Assembly: GCF_041675725.1 (NCBI RefSeq)
Contig: NZ_JBAYTI010000004.1
Span: 12,836 to 76,835, forward strand
Source: Castellaniella sp041675725
Lineage (GTDB): Bacteria > Pseudomonadota > Gammaproteobacteria > Burkholderiales > Burkholderiaceae_B
Direction: 5' to 3'
Length of the DNA stretch: 64,000 nucleotides
The notes under the pieces were generated by a model that saw only the letters and a program-made list of their open reading frames with translations, had not been told where the DNA came from and searched no databases. Of this stretch, positions 45,230-55,000 are shown in pieces; within the stretch, counting starts at the first letter, position 1, and each line of letters opens with the position of its first letter. The position numbers and the translations under genes were made by a program.

Positions 45230-45893
45230 GATCAATACAAAACGGGTCTCGGCCGAAGAACAAATCCCCACAATTATTGCAGAGATGCAGACTGCAGCTG
45301 CCGCATTTCGAAAAATCGGCATGGGCGTCAGTGTGTTTGGCAGCGCCCGGATCGCGCGCAGCCACCCCTTTTACGCCCTCGGGCAGGAAGTCGGCCGCCG
45401 GGTGGCCGAACTGGGTCTGCCCGTCATTGCCGGTGGCGGACCAGGCCTCATGGAAGCGGCCAACCGCGGCGCATACGAGGCGGGCGGACGCAGTGTCGGG
45501 CTGAATATCCGTCTGCCACGTGAAACCACGGACAATCCCTACCAGACCGACAGCTTGCATTTCGAGTATTTCACCTCGCGCAAGTCGGCATTTTTCATGC
45601 ACAGTCTCGCCTACGTGGTGCTGCCGGGCGGGTTTGGCACGCTGGATGAGCTCTTCGAGGCCATCACCCTCATCCAAACCCTGAAACAGCCGCCTGCCCC
45701 CATCATCCTGGTCGGCACCACATTCTGGGCCGGGCTGATGGACTGGATCCGCGCGCAGCTGCTGGCCCATCGCATGATCGGCCCGTTCGACCTGGACCGC
45801 CTGACCCTCACCGACGATGTCGAGGACATCGTGCGCCTGATCCAGGAAGCCATACAGATCCAACCCGGCCGGGAACCCGCCCTGCCCGGGTGA
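45228..45893 (+). CDS. LOG-family protein (TIGR00730 type)
   Basis: A 221-residue Rossmann protein related to cytokinin-activating LOG enzymes, which hydrolyse nucleoside 5'-monophosphates to base and ribose-5-phosphate. The family motif PGGFGTLDELFEAITLIQ, with the conserved arginine-lysine stretch FTSRKSAFFMHS just before, is intact, and GGGPGLMEAANRGA is the nucleotide-binding loop. The ATG is part of the CATG that also holds the polA start, with no ribosome site visible. An in-frame ATG at 45285 is an alternative start. Confidence 0.88.
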   Translation: MINTKRVSAEEQIPTIIAEMQTAAAAFRKIGMGVSVFGSARIARSHPFYALGQEVGRRVAELGLPVIAGGGPGLMEAANRGAYEAGGRSVGLNIRLPRETTDNPYQTDSLHFEYFTSRKSAFFMHSLAYVVLPGGFGTLDELFEAITLIQTLKQPPAPIILVGTTFWAGLMDWIRAQLLAHRMIGPFDLDRLTLTDDVEDIVRLIQEAIQIQPGREPALPG

Positions 45894-45962
45894 TGGCAGG
45901 GTAATGCTTGATACCCCCTGGCAGAGTACTGGGGTAAGATCACGCCTTGTTCCAACATGCAC

Positions 45963-45997
45963 CGGGCTGTCGGCGCCCTGGTCAACAGCCCGAGGAG
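45963..45997 (+). promoter_or_regulatory. Leader hairpin ending at the ribosome site of the amino-acid-binding protein gene
   Basis: CGGGCTGT (45963-45970) pairs perfectly with ACAGCCCG (45985-45992) around a 14-base loop. The last pair uses the first G of the GAGGAG ribosome site (45992-45997) of the gene starting at 46004. This may tune translation or protect the mRNA 5' end. Confidence 0.5.
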
Positions 45998-46003
45998 ATC
46001 CCA

Positions 46004-46795
46004 ATGAAATTCGTGTTGTCCGGCACCTGCCTGTTTTTTGCGACCACGCTGCTGGCCGGCGCCAGCCTTGCCGCCAATCCGCCCGAACTCAAGATCGCCA
46101 CCGAAGCCGGCTACGCGCCGTTCGAATACCGCAATCCCAACGGGCAGCTCGAAGGCTTCGACATCGACATCGGCAATGAACTCTGCCACCGCATGGCGCG
46201 CCAATGCGTCTGGATCGACCAATCCTTCGACAGCCTGATCCCTGGCCTGCAGGCACGCAAGTTCGACCTCGCAAACTCCACCATGACGGCCACCCAGGCG
46301 CGCAAGAAAGTCATCGATTTCACCACCCCGCTGTACATCGTGCCGGTCAAACTCATGATCCCCAAAGGCAGTGGGCTGCAACCCACTGCCGAATCGCTCA
46401 AGGGCAAGCGGGTGGGCGTCCAGCAAGGCACTACCATGGAATCCTATGCAAACGAAGAATGGGCGCCCAAAGGGGTGACAGTGGTCTCTTACCCCAGCTA
46501 CACCAATGCCTTTGTGGACGTCGCGGCCGGGCGCCTGGACGCCACCTTCCAGGAAGCGCCCACCGCGGTGGATGGTTTCCTGAGCAAGCCCGAAGGCGCT
46601 CACTACGAGCTCTCGCCCATGCTGCTCGAGGACGTGGCCATTTTCAATGAACCCATCGCCATGGGCATACGCAAGGGGCACCCGCTCAAGCCGGAAATCG
46701 ATGCCGCCCTGCAGGCCATGCTGGCCGACGGCACCATTCAGAACTTCGCCAAGAAATACTTCCCGGAAAGGGGCATACAGTTTCCCGCGCCTTGA
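46004..46795 (+). CDS. Polar amino-acid ABC transporter, periplasmic binding protein (HisJ/ArgT-like)
   Basis: A 263-residue SBP family 3 protein. A signal peptide (MKFVLSGTCLFFATTLLAGA, cleavage near SLAA) precedes the mature domain. LKIATEAGYAPFEYRNPNGQ and EGFDIDIGNELC are the typical ligand-binding start, with a basic-amino-acid-type FDSLIPGLQARKFD segment. GAGGAG lies 7 bases before the ATG. As first gene of a four-gene operon with two permeases and an ATPase, it most resembles lysine/arginine/ornithine/histidine or opine uptake systems. Confidence 0.92.
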   Translation: MKFVLSGTCLFFATTLLAGASLAANPPELKIATEAGYAPFEYRNPNGQLEGFDIDIGNELCHRMARQCVWIDQSFDSLIPGLQARKFDLANSTMTATQARKKVIDFTTPLYIVPVKLMIPKGSGLQPTAESLKGKRVGVQQGTTMESYANEEWAPKGVTVVSYPSYTNAFVDVAAGRLDATFQEAPTAVDGFLSKPEGAHYELSPMLLEDVAIFNEPIAMGIRKGHPLKPEIDAALQAMLADGTIQNFAKKYFPERGIQFPAP

Positions 46796-46801
46796 TCCGG
46801 C

Positions 46802-47491
46802 ATGTTCCTGGACGGCTATGGCCCATTGCTTCTGGCGGGGACGTGGGTCACGGTCCAGCTTGCCCTGCTGTCACTGGCGGTCGCCGTTGCGCTGGGCCTG
46901 CTGGGTGCATGGGCCAAGCTGTCGCACTCGACGGCTGGCCGCCTGGCGGCCACGGCCTATACCACGCTGATCCGCGGCGTACCTGACCTGGTGCTGATGC
47001 TGCTGATCTTCTTCAGCATGCAGATCTACCTGAACGACATCACCGACCTGCTCGAACTCGAGCCGATCGACATCGATCCCTTTACCGCGGGGGTGCTCAC
47101 GCTGGGCTTCATCTACGGCGCCTATTTCGCCGAAACATTTCGCGGCGCCTTCATGGCAGTGCCCCATGGCCAGCTCGAGTCGGCTCGGGCCTATGGCCTG
47201 CGCGAACGCCAGATCTTCTGGCGGATCCTTTTCCCACAGATGATGCGCCATGCCTTGCCTGGAATCGGCAACAATTGGCAAGTCCTGCTCAAGTCCACGG
47301 CGCTCGTGTCGCTGATCGGGCTGACCGATCTGGTCAAGGTGGCGCAAGACGCGGGCAACGTTACCTTCAGGGTATTTTTGTTCATTTCGCTCACCGGGCT
47401 GATCTACCTGCTGCTCACCACGGTGTCCAACGGGATCCTGTACTGGCTCGACAGACGCTACAACGTGGGGGTGCGTCAGCTGACACTATGA
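46802..47491 (+). CDS. Polar amino-acid ABC permease (HisQ-like)
   Basis: A 229-residue permease with about five membrane helices. The HisM/HisQ-family block AYTTLIRGVPDLVLMLLIFF is followed by an EAA-type loop (LESARAYGLRERQIFWRILF). It starts 6 bases after the binding protein gene and overlaps the second permease by 4 bases. With that permease it forms the heterodimeric channel. Confidence 0.92.
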   Translation: MFLDGYGPLLLAGTWVTVQLALLSLAVAVALGLLGAWAKLSHSTAGRLAATAYTTLIRGVPDLVLMLLIFFSMQIYLNDITDLLELEPIDIDPFTAGVLTLGFIYGAYFAETFRGAFMAVPHGQLESARAYGLRERQIFWRILFPQMMRHALPGIGNNWQVLLKSTALVSLIGLTDLVKVAQDAGNVTFRVFLFISLTGLIYLLLTTVSNGILYWLDRRYNVGVRQLTL

Positions 47492-48198
47492 TCGACGTAC
47501 TCGAACAATTCTGGCGGGCCTACCTGTTCGAAAATCACGGGCAGTTCTCAGGGGCGGCCGTCACACTGTGGCTCCTGGTCCTGGCGATCTCCATGGGCTT
47601 CGTCCTGTCGCTGTTCATGGCCGTGGGCCGGATCTCGCCGCGGCGCTGGATCGCCTGGCCCCTGTGGGCTTTCAGCTACGTGTTCAGGGGCACACCGCTC
47701 TACGTACAGATCCTGTTCATTTACGCGGGCATCTACAGCCTGGATTTCATCAAGGGCACCGCCCCACTGGCCGCGTTCTTCCAAAGCGGCTTCAACTGCC
47801 TGGTCCTGGCCCTCACCCTCAATACCACGGCCTACACCATGGAGATCTTTGCCGGCGCGATTCGTGCCACGCCGGCGGGCGAAATCGAGGCCGCGCGGGC
47901 CTTCGGCATGAGCCGCTTCGACCAATACCGCTGCGTGATTCTGCCCTCGGCCCTGCGCCGCGCCCTGCCTGCTTACAGCAATGAAGTCATATTCACGCTG
48001 CATGCCACCTCGCTTGCATTCACCGCCACGGTGCCGGATATTCTCAAGGTCGCCCGCGACGCCAATTCGGCCACCTACCAGACATTCGCGGCCTACGGGA
48101 TCGCCGCCCTGCTCTACCTGATCCTGTCCTTTACACTGATTGGTCTGTTTCGCCGGTTTGAACGTCGTACCCTGGCTTATCTGGGCCATCAACGCTAA
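47488..48198 (+). CDS. Polar amino-acid ABC permease (HisM-like)
   Basis: A 236-residue permease with the conserved FSYVFRGTPLYVQILFIYAG block and the ATPase-docking loop GEIEAARAFGMSRFDQYRCV. The ATG at 47488 overlaps the preceding stop (ATGA); the frame is open further upstream only inside the first permease. It pairs with the HisQ-like subunit. Confidence 0.92.
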   Translation: MIDVLEQFWRAYLFENHGQFSGAAVTLWLLVLAISMGFVLSLFMAVGRISPRRWIAWPLWAFSYVFRGTPLYVQILFIYAGIYSLDFIKGTAPLAAFFQSGFNCLVLALTLNTTAYTMEIFAGAIRATPAGEIEAARAFGMSRFDQYRCVILPSALRRALPAYSNEVIFTLHATSLAFTATVPDILKVARDANSATYQTFAAYGIAALLYLILSFTLIGLFRRFERRTLAYLGHQR

Positions 48199-48203
48199 GC
48201 CCT

Positions 48204-48971
48204 ATGTCCAAACTCGAAGTCCTCAACATCTACAAGCGCTACGGCACCAACGAAGTGCTCAAGGGGGTCTCCCTGACCGCCAACAGCGGGGATGTGATCT
48301 GCATCCTGGGCTCCAGCGGCTCCGGCAAGTCTACTTTTCTGCGCTGCATCAATTTCCTGGAAAAACCAGACCAGGGTTCGGTCTCGCTCAACGGCGAAAC
48401 CCTGAAGATCCGGCACGACAGGCAAGGCCAGCCACACGCCGCCGACCTGGACCAACTACGGCGCATGCGCTCGAAGCTGGCCATGGTCTTTCAGCACTTC
48501 AACCTGTGGGCCCACATGAACGTGCTGGGCAATGTGACCGAAGCACCCGTCCAGGTGCTCAAGCTGGGGCGCGCCGAAGCGCTCGAGCGCGCCCGGCACT
48601 ACCTCGCCAAAGTGGGGCTGGCCCCAAGCGTCGAGACGCAATATCCGTCCTCGCTGTCGGGGGGCCAGCAGCAGCGGGTGGCGATCGCCCGTGCGCTCGC
48701 CATGGAACCCGAGGTGATGCTGTTCGATGAACCCACTTCGGCTCTGGATCCCGAGCTGGTCGGAGAAGTGCTCAAGGTCATGCAAAAGCTGGCCGAAGAA
48801 GGCCGCACCATGCTGGTGGTCACCCACGAAATGGGTTTTGCGCGCAATCTTGCATCGCAGGTGATGTTTCTGCACCAGGGCATTGCCGAAGAAGTCGGCC
48901 CCCCGGACCAGATATTCGATCACCCGAAAAGCCCACGCCTGCAGCAGTTTCTGTCCGGCCACCTGAAATAG
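48204..48971 (+). CDS. Polar amino-acid ABC ATPase (HisP-like)
   Basis: A 255-residue ATPase with Walker A GSSGSGKSTFLR, Q loop MVFQHFNLWAHM, signature LSGGQQQRVAIARAL, Walker B VMLFDEPTSALDPE and H-loop VTHEMGFARN. Length and the N-terminal LEVLNIYKRYG match HisP/GlnQ enzymes. It is the last gene of the importer operon. The 78 bases to the convergent typA stop contain no clear terminator. Confidence 0.94.
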   Translation: MSKLEVLNIYKRYGTNEVLKGVSLTANSGDVICILGSSGSGKSTFLRCINFLEKPDQGSVSLNGETLKIRHDRQGQPHAADLDQLRRMRSKLAMVFQHFNLWAHMNVLGNVTEAPVQVLKLGRAEALERARHYLAKVGLAPSVETQYPSSLSGGQQQRVAIARALAMEPEVMLFDEPTSALDPELVGEVLKVMQKLAEEGRTMLVVTHEMGFARNLASQVMFLHQGIAEEVGPPDQIFDHPKSPRLQQFLSGHLK

Positions 48972-49049
48972 CCCATCGACGCACGCGGGCCACGCCACGC
49001 AAATGACCGCTCATCCGGAGATCGGCCTGCCGCGCCCGGGCCGGTGCGC

Positions 49050-50873
49050 TCAGGCGGACTCGCGCTGGCTGCGGCGCCGTTCGTGCTCTTTCAGGAAACG
49101 CTTGCGCAGACGGATGGATTTTGGAGTGACCTCGACCAGCTCGTCATCGGCGATGAACTCGACGGCATACTCGAGATTGAGTTCGATCGGCGGCACCAGG
49201 TCGATATGCTCGTCTTTACCCGATGCGCGGATGTTGGTGAGCTTCTTTTCCTTGATCGGATTGACCACCAGGTCATTGTCGCGCGAGTGGATGCCGATGA
49301 TCATGCCCTCGTACACAGGCTCCTGGGGCGAGACGAACATGCGGCCGCGTTCCTGCAGCTTCCACAAGGCATAGGCCACGGCCACCCCGTCTTCCTGGCT
49401 GATCAGCACGCCATTGCGCCGCTCACCGACCGAGCCTTCGCGGACCGGATCATAGCCATCGAAAATATGGCTCATCAGCCCCGTGCCCCGGGTGAGGGTC
49501 ATGAATTCGCCCTGGAACCCGATCAGGCCACGGGCCGGGATACGATATTCCAGGCGCGTACGGCCCCTGCCATCCGCCTGCATGTCCTGCAGTTCACCGC
49601 GCCGGCGACCCAGCTCTTCCATGATCCCGCCCTGATGCGCATCCTCGACGTCCACGGTCAGGTGTTCCCAGGGCTCGCAGCGTACGCCGTCGATCTCTTT
49701 GAACAGCACCCGCGGGCGGGACACGGCCAATTCATAGCCTTCACGCCGCATGTTCTCGAGGAGAATGGTCAGATGCAGCTCGCCACGCCCACAGACTTCG
49801 AACACCGTGTCATCGGGCGTATCGTTCACCCGCAGCGCGACATTCGATTTCAGCTCTCGATCCAGGCGTTCGCGCAGTTGGCGGCTAGTCACGAATTTCC
49901 CCTCGCGGCCCGCCAGGGGCGACGTATTGACCATGAAGTTCATGGTCAGCGTGGGCTCGTCGATGTGCAGCATCGGCAGTGCTTCGGGCTGGGCGGGATC
50001 CATCAGGGTGCAACCGATGCCGATGTCATCGATCCCGTTGATCAGCACGATATCACCCGCCTGGGCCTCGTCCACCTGTACCCGCTCCAGGCCCTTGAAT
50101 TTCAGAACCTGGTTCACCCGGCCGCGCAAAATTTCGGGGTCGTCCGGCCCGAACTGCACCAGCACCTCCTGCCCCGCATGCAAACGCCCGCGGTTGATCC
50201 GCCCTACCCCGATCTTGCCCACATAGCTGCTGTAGTCCAGCGAGATGATCTGCATTTGCAGCGGCCCGTCGGTGTCGTCATCGCGCTGCGGCACGTACTC
50301 GAGGATGGCATCGAACAGCGGGCGCATGTCGCCGGCACGCACGTCCGGGTTCAGGCCGGCATAGCCCGCAAGCCCCGAGGCGTAGATGATGGGGAAGTCG
50401 AGCTGCTCTTCGGTCGCCCCGAGCTTGTCGAAGAGATCGAACGTGGCGTTGACCACGTAATCAGGCCGGGCGCCGTGCCGATCCACCTTGTTGACCACGA
50501 CAATCGGCTTGAGACCCAGTGCCAGGGCTTTGCGAGTCACGAAGCGGGTCTGCGGCATGGGGCCTTCGACCGCATCCACCAGCAGCAGCACCCCGTCGAC
50601 CATGGACAACACGCGTTCGACCTCGCCCCCGAAGTCGGCATGACCCGGTGTGTCGATGATGTTGATGTGCGTGCCTTCATATTCGACTGCGCAGTTCTTG
50701 GCCAGAATGGTGATACCGCGTTCGCGCTCGATGTCGCCCGAGTCCATCACCCGTTCGGATACCTGCTGATTGTCGCGGAAAGTGCCGGACTGGCGCAGAA
50801 GCTGATCGACCAGCGTGGTCTTGCCATGGTCCACGTGCGCGATGATCGCCACGTTGCGTAAAGCTCGTTTCAT
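49050..50873 (-). CDS. typA: Translational GTPase TypA/BipA
   Basis: A 607-residue ribosome-associated GTPase that helps 50S assembly and stress adaptation. The G domain starts at once: NVAIIAHVDHGKTTLVDQLL, then DTPGHADFGGEVER and VVNKVDRHGARPD. EF-G-like domains and the TypA-specific C-terminal domain follow. The ATG overlaps the truB stop by 4 bases, making it the last gene of the nusA-infB cluster. Confidence 0.96.
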   Translation of the reverse strand: MKRALRNVAIIAHVDHGKTTLVDQLLRQSGTFRDNQQVSERVMDSGDIERERGITILAKNCAVEYEGTHINIIDTPGHADFGGEVERVLSMVDGVLLLVDAVEGPMPQTRFVTRKALALGLKPIVVVNKVDRHGARPDYVVNATFDLFDKLGATEEQLDFPIIYASGLAGYAGLNPDVRAGDMRPLFDAILEYVPQRDDDTDGPLQMQIISLDYSSYVGKIGVGRINRGRLHAGQEVLVQFGPDDPEILRGRVNQVLKFKGLERVQVDEAQAGDIVLINGIDDIGIGCTLMDPAQPEALPMLHIDEPTLTMNFMVNTSPLAGREGKFVTSRQLRERLDRELKSNVALRVNDTPDDTVFEVCGRGELHLTILLENMRREGYELAVSRPRVLFKEIDGVRCEPWEHLTVDVEDAHQGGIMEELGRRRGELQDMQADGRGRTRLEYRIPARGLIGFQGEFMTLTRGTGLMSHIFDGYDPVREGSVGERRNGVLISQEDGVAVAYALWKLQERGRMFVSPQEPVYEGMIIGIHSRDNDLVVNPIKEKKLTNIRASGKDEHIDLVPPIELNLEYAVEFIADDELVEVTPKSIRLRKRFLKEHERRRSQRESA

Positions 50874-51625
50874 GAAGATTCTCTGTTGACTATCTGGGCC
50901 GGCACCAGCGCAGCCGGCAGGGCATGCAGCGGGATCAGAACGGAGGCAGGCTGCGCCATGGCCTGCAGGGCGTCCAGGGTCACGGCCTGTTCAATTGAAA
51001 ATGGCCCGACCCGCGTACGCCGCAATGCGGACAGGTGCGCCAGGCATCCCAGACGGCGGCCGATGTCCTGTGCCAGGGTGCGTACATACGTACCCTTGCT
51101 GCACAGCACCCGAATGCGGGCCTGCGTTCCAGTACACGCAAGCAGTTCGAGTGCGTGGATGGTGATGGGCCGGGGTGCGCGCTCGAGCACCACCCCTTGG
51201 CGGGCATATTCATACAAGGGCCTGCCATCGCGCTTGAGCGCTGAAATCATGGGGGGCACCTGCTCGATCGACCCGCGAAATTCAGCCAATACCGCCTCCA
51301 GGCCCGCGGCCTGCACGTCGACGGTTCCCGGCTCGGCGCGGGCGACGACATGCCCGGTGAGATCGCCGCTGTCGGTCTCCTCGCCAAATGCCAGGGTGGC
51401 CTCATATTCCTTGTCGGCCTCGAGCATCGCCGCCGAGATCTTGGTGGCCCGGCCCAGGCAACATACCAGCAGGCCCGTGGCGAATGGGTCCAACGTGCCG
51501 GTATGACCGGCCTTGCGGGCGTCCAGCACCCGTTTGGCCCGCTGCAGGGCCTGGTTGCTGGACAGGCCCGCAGGTTTGTCCAGCAACAGTACGCCATCGA
51601 GCAACTGCCCGCGTCGGCTCGCCAT
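50870..51625 (-). CDS. truB: tRNA pseudouridine(55) synthase
   Basis: A 251-residue enzyme that isomerises U55 in the T loop of tRNAs. Near the N-terminus LLDKPAGLSSNQALQRAKR is followed by the catalytic aspartate motif AGHTGTLDPFATGLL. The conserved LRRTRVGPFSIEQAVTLD lies near the end. It sits 34 bases after rbfA and overlaps typA. Confidence 0.96.
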   Translation of the reverse strand: MASRRGQLLDGVLLLDKPAGLSSNQALQRAKRVLDARKAGHTGTLDPFATGLLVCCLGRATKISAAMLEADKEYEATLAFGEETDSGDLTGHVVARAEPGTVDVQAAGLEAVLAEFRGSIEQVPPMISALKRDGRPLYEYARQGVVLERAPRPITIHALELLACTGTQARIRVLCSKGTYVRTLAQDIGRRLGCLAHLSALRRTRVGPFSIEQAVTLDALQAMAQPASVLIPLHALPAALVPAQIVNRESS

Positions 51626-51659
51626 ATGTGTGATCCGTCTAGAAGTCTGTGACGCGCCC

Positions 51660-52070
51660 TCAGGGTTCTGCGTCGGGGTCCGTAAGCCCGGGGCCGGGGG
51701 CGGCCCCGTCCGGAGGGCGATTGGCCTGATCGATGAGCTGGTTCAACGCCAGCCCCCGGGCAAGCTGCACGTCGTGCATGAAGCGCAGCGTGGGCACCGT
51801 ATGAATGTGAAGCAGCTTGAAGAGCTGCGAATGCAGCCAGCCCGCTTTTTCATTGAGCACCCGCGCCGCGTCGTCGGGTTCGGCGCCCAGCACGGTGAAA
51901 TACACTTTGGCATGCGCGTAATCGGCAGACAGATCGACCCCTGTGAGGGTGATCAGCCCCGCCTGCGCAACCCCGATCTCGCGCTGGATCAGGCCAGCCA
52001 GATCCTTTTGGATCTGGTCGGCCAACCGCGTATTGCGATCGGGCTTGGAGGAAGATTTATGACGACCCAT
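51660..52070 (-). CDS. rbfA: Ribosome-binding factor A
   Basis: A 136-residue KH-domain factor for late 30S maturation and 16S rRNA 5' processing. Conserved stretches are TRLADQIQKDLAGLIQREI and VYFTVLGAEPDDAARVLNEK. It lies 14 bases after infB. A short Pro/Gly-rich tail (about 20 residues) follows the domain. Confidence 0.94.
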   Translation of the reverse strand: MGRHKSSSKPDRNTRLADQIQKDLAGLIQREIGVAQAGLITLTGVDLSADYAHAKVYFTVLGAEPDDAARVLNEKAGWLHSQLFKLLHIHTVPTLRFMHDVQLARGLALNQLIDQANRPPDGAAPGPGLTDPDAEP

Positions 52071-52084
52071 GGCCTGTGCCGCAC

Positions 52085-55000
52085 TCAGAGCGTGCGGGCA
52101 ACCTCTTTGATTTCAAACACTTCGAGCTGGTCACCCACCTGGATGTCATTGTTGCCCTTGAGCGTGATCCCGCAGTCGAAGCCGGCCTTGACCTCTTTCA
52201 CGTCATCCTTGAAGCGCCGCAGGGAATCGAGCGAACCGGTCCACTGGACCACGTGGTTGCGCAACAGGCGCACCTGCGAATCGCGCCGCACCAGGCCCTC
52301 GAGTACCATGCAGCCAGCGATATTGCCCACCCGCGATACCGTGAAGATTTCGCGGATTTCGACCAGGCCGATGACCTCTTCGCGCTTTTCGGGCGCCAAC
52401 ATGCCCGAGAGCGCATTGCGCACATCGTCGATCGCATCGTAGATGATGTTGTAGTAGCGCAGGTCGATGTCGTTGGCCTCGGCCACTTTCTTGGCCTGTG
52501 CATCAGCCCGCACGTTGAAGCCGATGATCACCGCGTTCGAGGCAATCGCCAGGTTCACATCGCTTTCCGAAATCCCCCCGACCGCAGCGTGCACCACCTG
52601 CACCCGGACCTCGTCGGTGGAGAGCTTGAGCAGCGACTGCACCAACGCCTCTTGCGACCCCTGAACATCCGTCTTGACGATGAGCGCCAGCGTGCTGACC
52701 CCTTCGCCGAGGCTGTCGAACATGGACTCGAGCTTGGCAGCCTGCTGACGCGCCAGCTTGACGTCGCGGAATTTTCCCTGGCGGAACAGCGCGATCTCGC
52801 GGGCCTTGCGCTCGTCGGCCAGAGCGATGAGTTCGTCGCCGGCTGCCGGGACCTCGGTGAGCCCCTGGATTTCGACCGGCGTGGACGGACCAGCCGACTG
52901 GACCGGCTTGCCGGTGTCGTTGAGCATGGCGCGCACGCGCCCATGGGCCACGCCGGCCAGAACAGCATCACCGCGATGCAGCGTACCGCTCTGGACCAGA
53001 ATGGTGGCCACCGGGCCACGGCCCTTGTCGAGCCTCGCTTCGATCACGATCCCCTTGGCCGGCGCATCGACCGGCGCTTTGAGTTCGAGAATTTCGGCCT
53101 GCAGCAACACGTTCTCGAGCAGATCGTCGATCCCCTGCCCGGTTTTGGCCGACACGGGTATGAATGGCACGTCGCCGCCGTACTCTTCGGGCACGACCTC
53201 TTCGGCGACCAGTTCTTGCTTGACCCGTTCAGGGTTGGCTTCGGGCTTGTCGATCTTGTTGATCGCCACCACCAGCGGCACGTTGGCGGCCTTGGCATGG
53301 TGAATGGCTTCTTTGGTTTGCGGCATCACGCCGTCATCGGCCGCGACCACCAGGATGACGATGTCCGTGGCCTGTGCGCCGCGTGCCCGCATGGCTGTAA
53401 AGGCTTCGTGACCGGGAGTATCCAGAAAGGCCACCTCGCCGCGGTCGGTCTTGACGTTGTAGGCGCCGATATGCTGGGTAATGCCTCCCGCCTCGCCCGT
53501 CGCCACCTTGGTGCGGCGAATGTAGTCGAGCAGGGACGTCTTGCCGTGATCCACGTGGCCCATGACCGTCACCACCGGCGCGCGCGGCAGCGACTCGACC
53601 TCGGTGACGTCGGTATCGGCCAGGAACGCTTCGGGGTCATCGAGCTTGGCCGCAATGGCCGTATGCCCAAGTTCTTCGACGACGATCATCGCCGTTTCCT
53701 GGTCGAGGATCTGGTTGATGGTGACCATCTGGCCCAGTTTCATGAGCTGCTTGATGACCTCGGCCGCCTTGACCGAAATCTTGTGGGCGAGGTCTGCCAC
53801 CGAGATGGTCTCGGGCACATGGACTTCGCGGGCGATGAATTCGGCGGCCACGGGCTCGTGGAACTCGACCTGGCGCCGCCCGCCCCGTCCGCGACCGCTC
53901 TTGCCGCCCCGCCCGGGCTTGCTGCTCGAGCGCCAGGCCTCGCGGCCGGACCCGGCGGACAAGGTGTCCGCCTTGGACGGCTTCTTGCGGCCTTCGCTGG
54001 ACCAGCTGGAAGAGACGTCGGCCGTCTTGATGACCTTCTTGCCGTCTGCTTCTTTTCGGGGCGAGCCCTTGGTTCCTGCGGCCTTATGGGATGCCGGGGT
54101 TTCTTCCGGTTCGGGCGCGCGCAATACCTTGCGCGGTTGACGCATCATTTCGCGCAACGCAGCCGCCTCGGCCTCGGCCGCCCGGCGGGCACGTTCACGC
54201 TCGGGTTCGGCCGGCGCCCTGCGCGCCTTGCCGGGTGTGGCAGCGCCCGCGGACGACGGCGCAGCATCGGCCTTTTGGCCGGCTGACGACGGTTCGGCGG
54301 ACGGTGATTCGTGCCGGGCGGCACCCGTTTGCTCGGCGGCCACCGGTGCGGGGCTCGCGGCCTGACTGGCGGCGGCGTCATCCCCCTGGCGGGACCCGTC
54401 GGCCGCCTCTTCGGCCTTGACCGCGGTACCGGCGGCATCCTGGGCCGCCCCCCCGGCGACCGATTGATCGGCGGGGGTTTCGACTGCCGCGGCCCCGTGT
54501 TCGGGCTGCTCGACAGCAGCAGCCCCCGTATCGGGCGCCGGCGCGGCCGGCTCGGCCGCTGCTGTGTGGGACGGGGCTGCGGCATCGGCCGGATCCGTCG
54601 CTACCTGGGCCGTTGCAGCCGCGCCTTGCGCCAGACTGGATACGTCGGATCCGGCCGAAGGGATCGCGGCCTCGGGCGCCGAGGGCGCGCTGGAGGAGTC
54701 GGGCGCATCCACCCGAACGCCCTGCACCGGCGCCGGCGTTTCTGGCTGGGCTGCGGCCGCCTGTGCGGCAGCCGCAGCCGCCTCGGCGCGCGCGGCTTCG
54801 AGCAGTTCGCTGCGATCCCGCTTGACCAGGACCCGCTTCTTGCGCACCTCGACCTGTATGGTCCGGGAACGACCCGAGCTGTCGGCCTGATGAATTTCGG
54901 ATGTTTTGCGACGCGTGAGCACGACTTTCTTGCCGGAGCCCGAACCATGCGAGCGCCGCAGGGATTCGAGCAAGGCACTTTTATCTGCTTCGGTCACCTC

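Noticed and set aside
45908..45940. TTGATA ... TAAGAT as promoter of the amino-acid transporter operon
   Set aside because: The spacer is 21 bases, too long for a normal sigma-70 promoter; no better pair was found.
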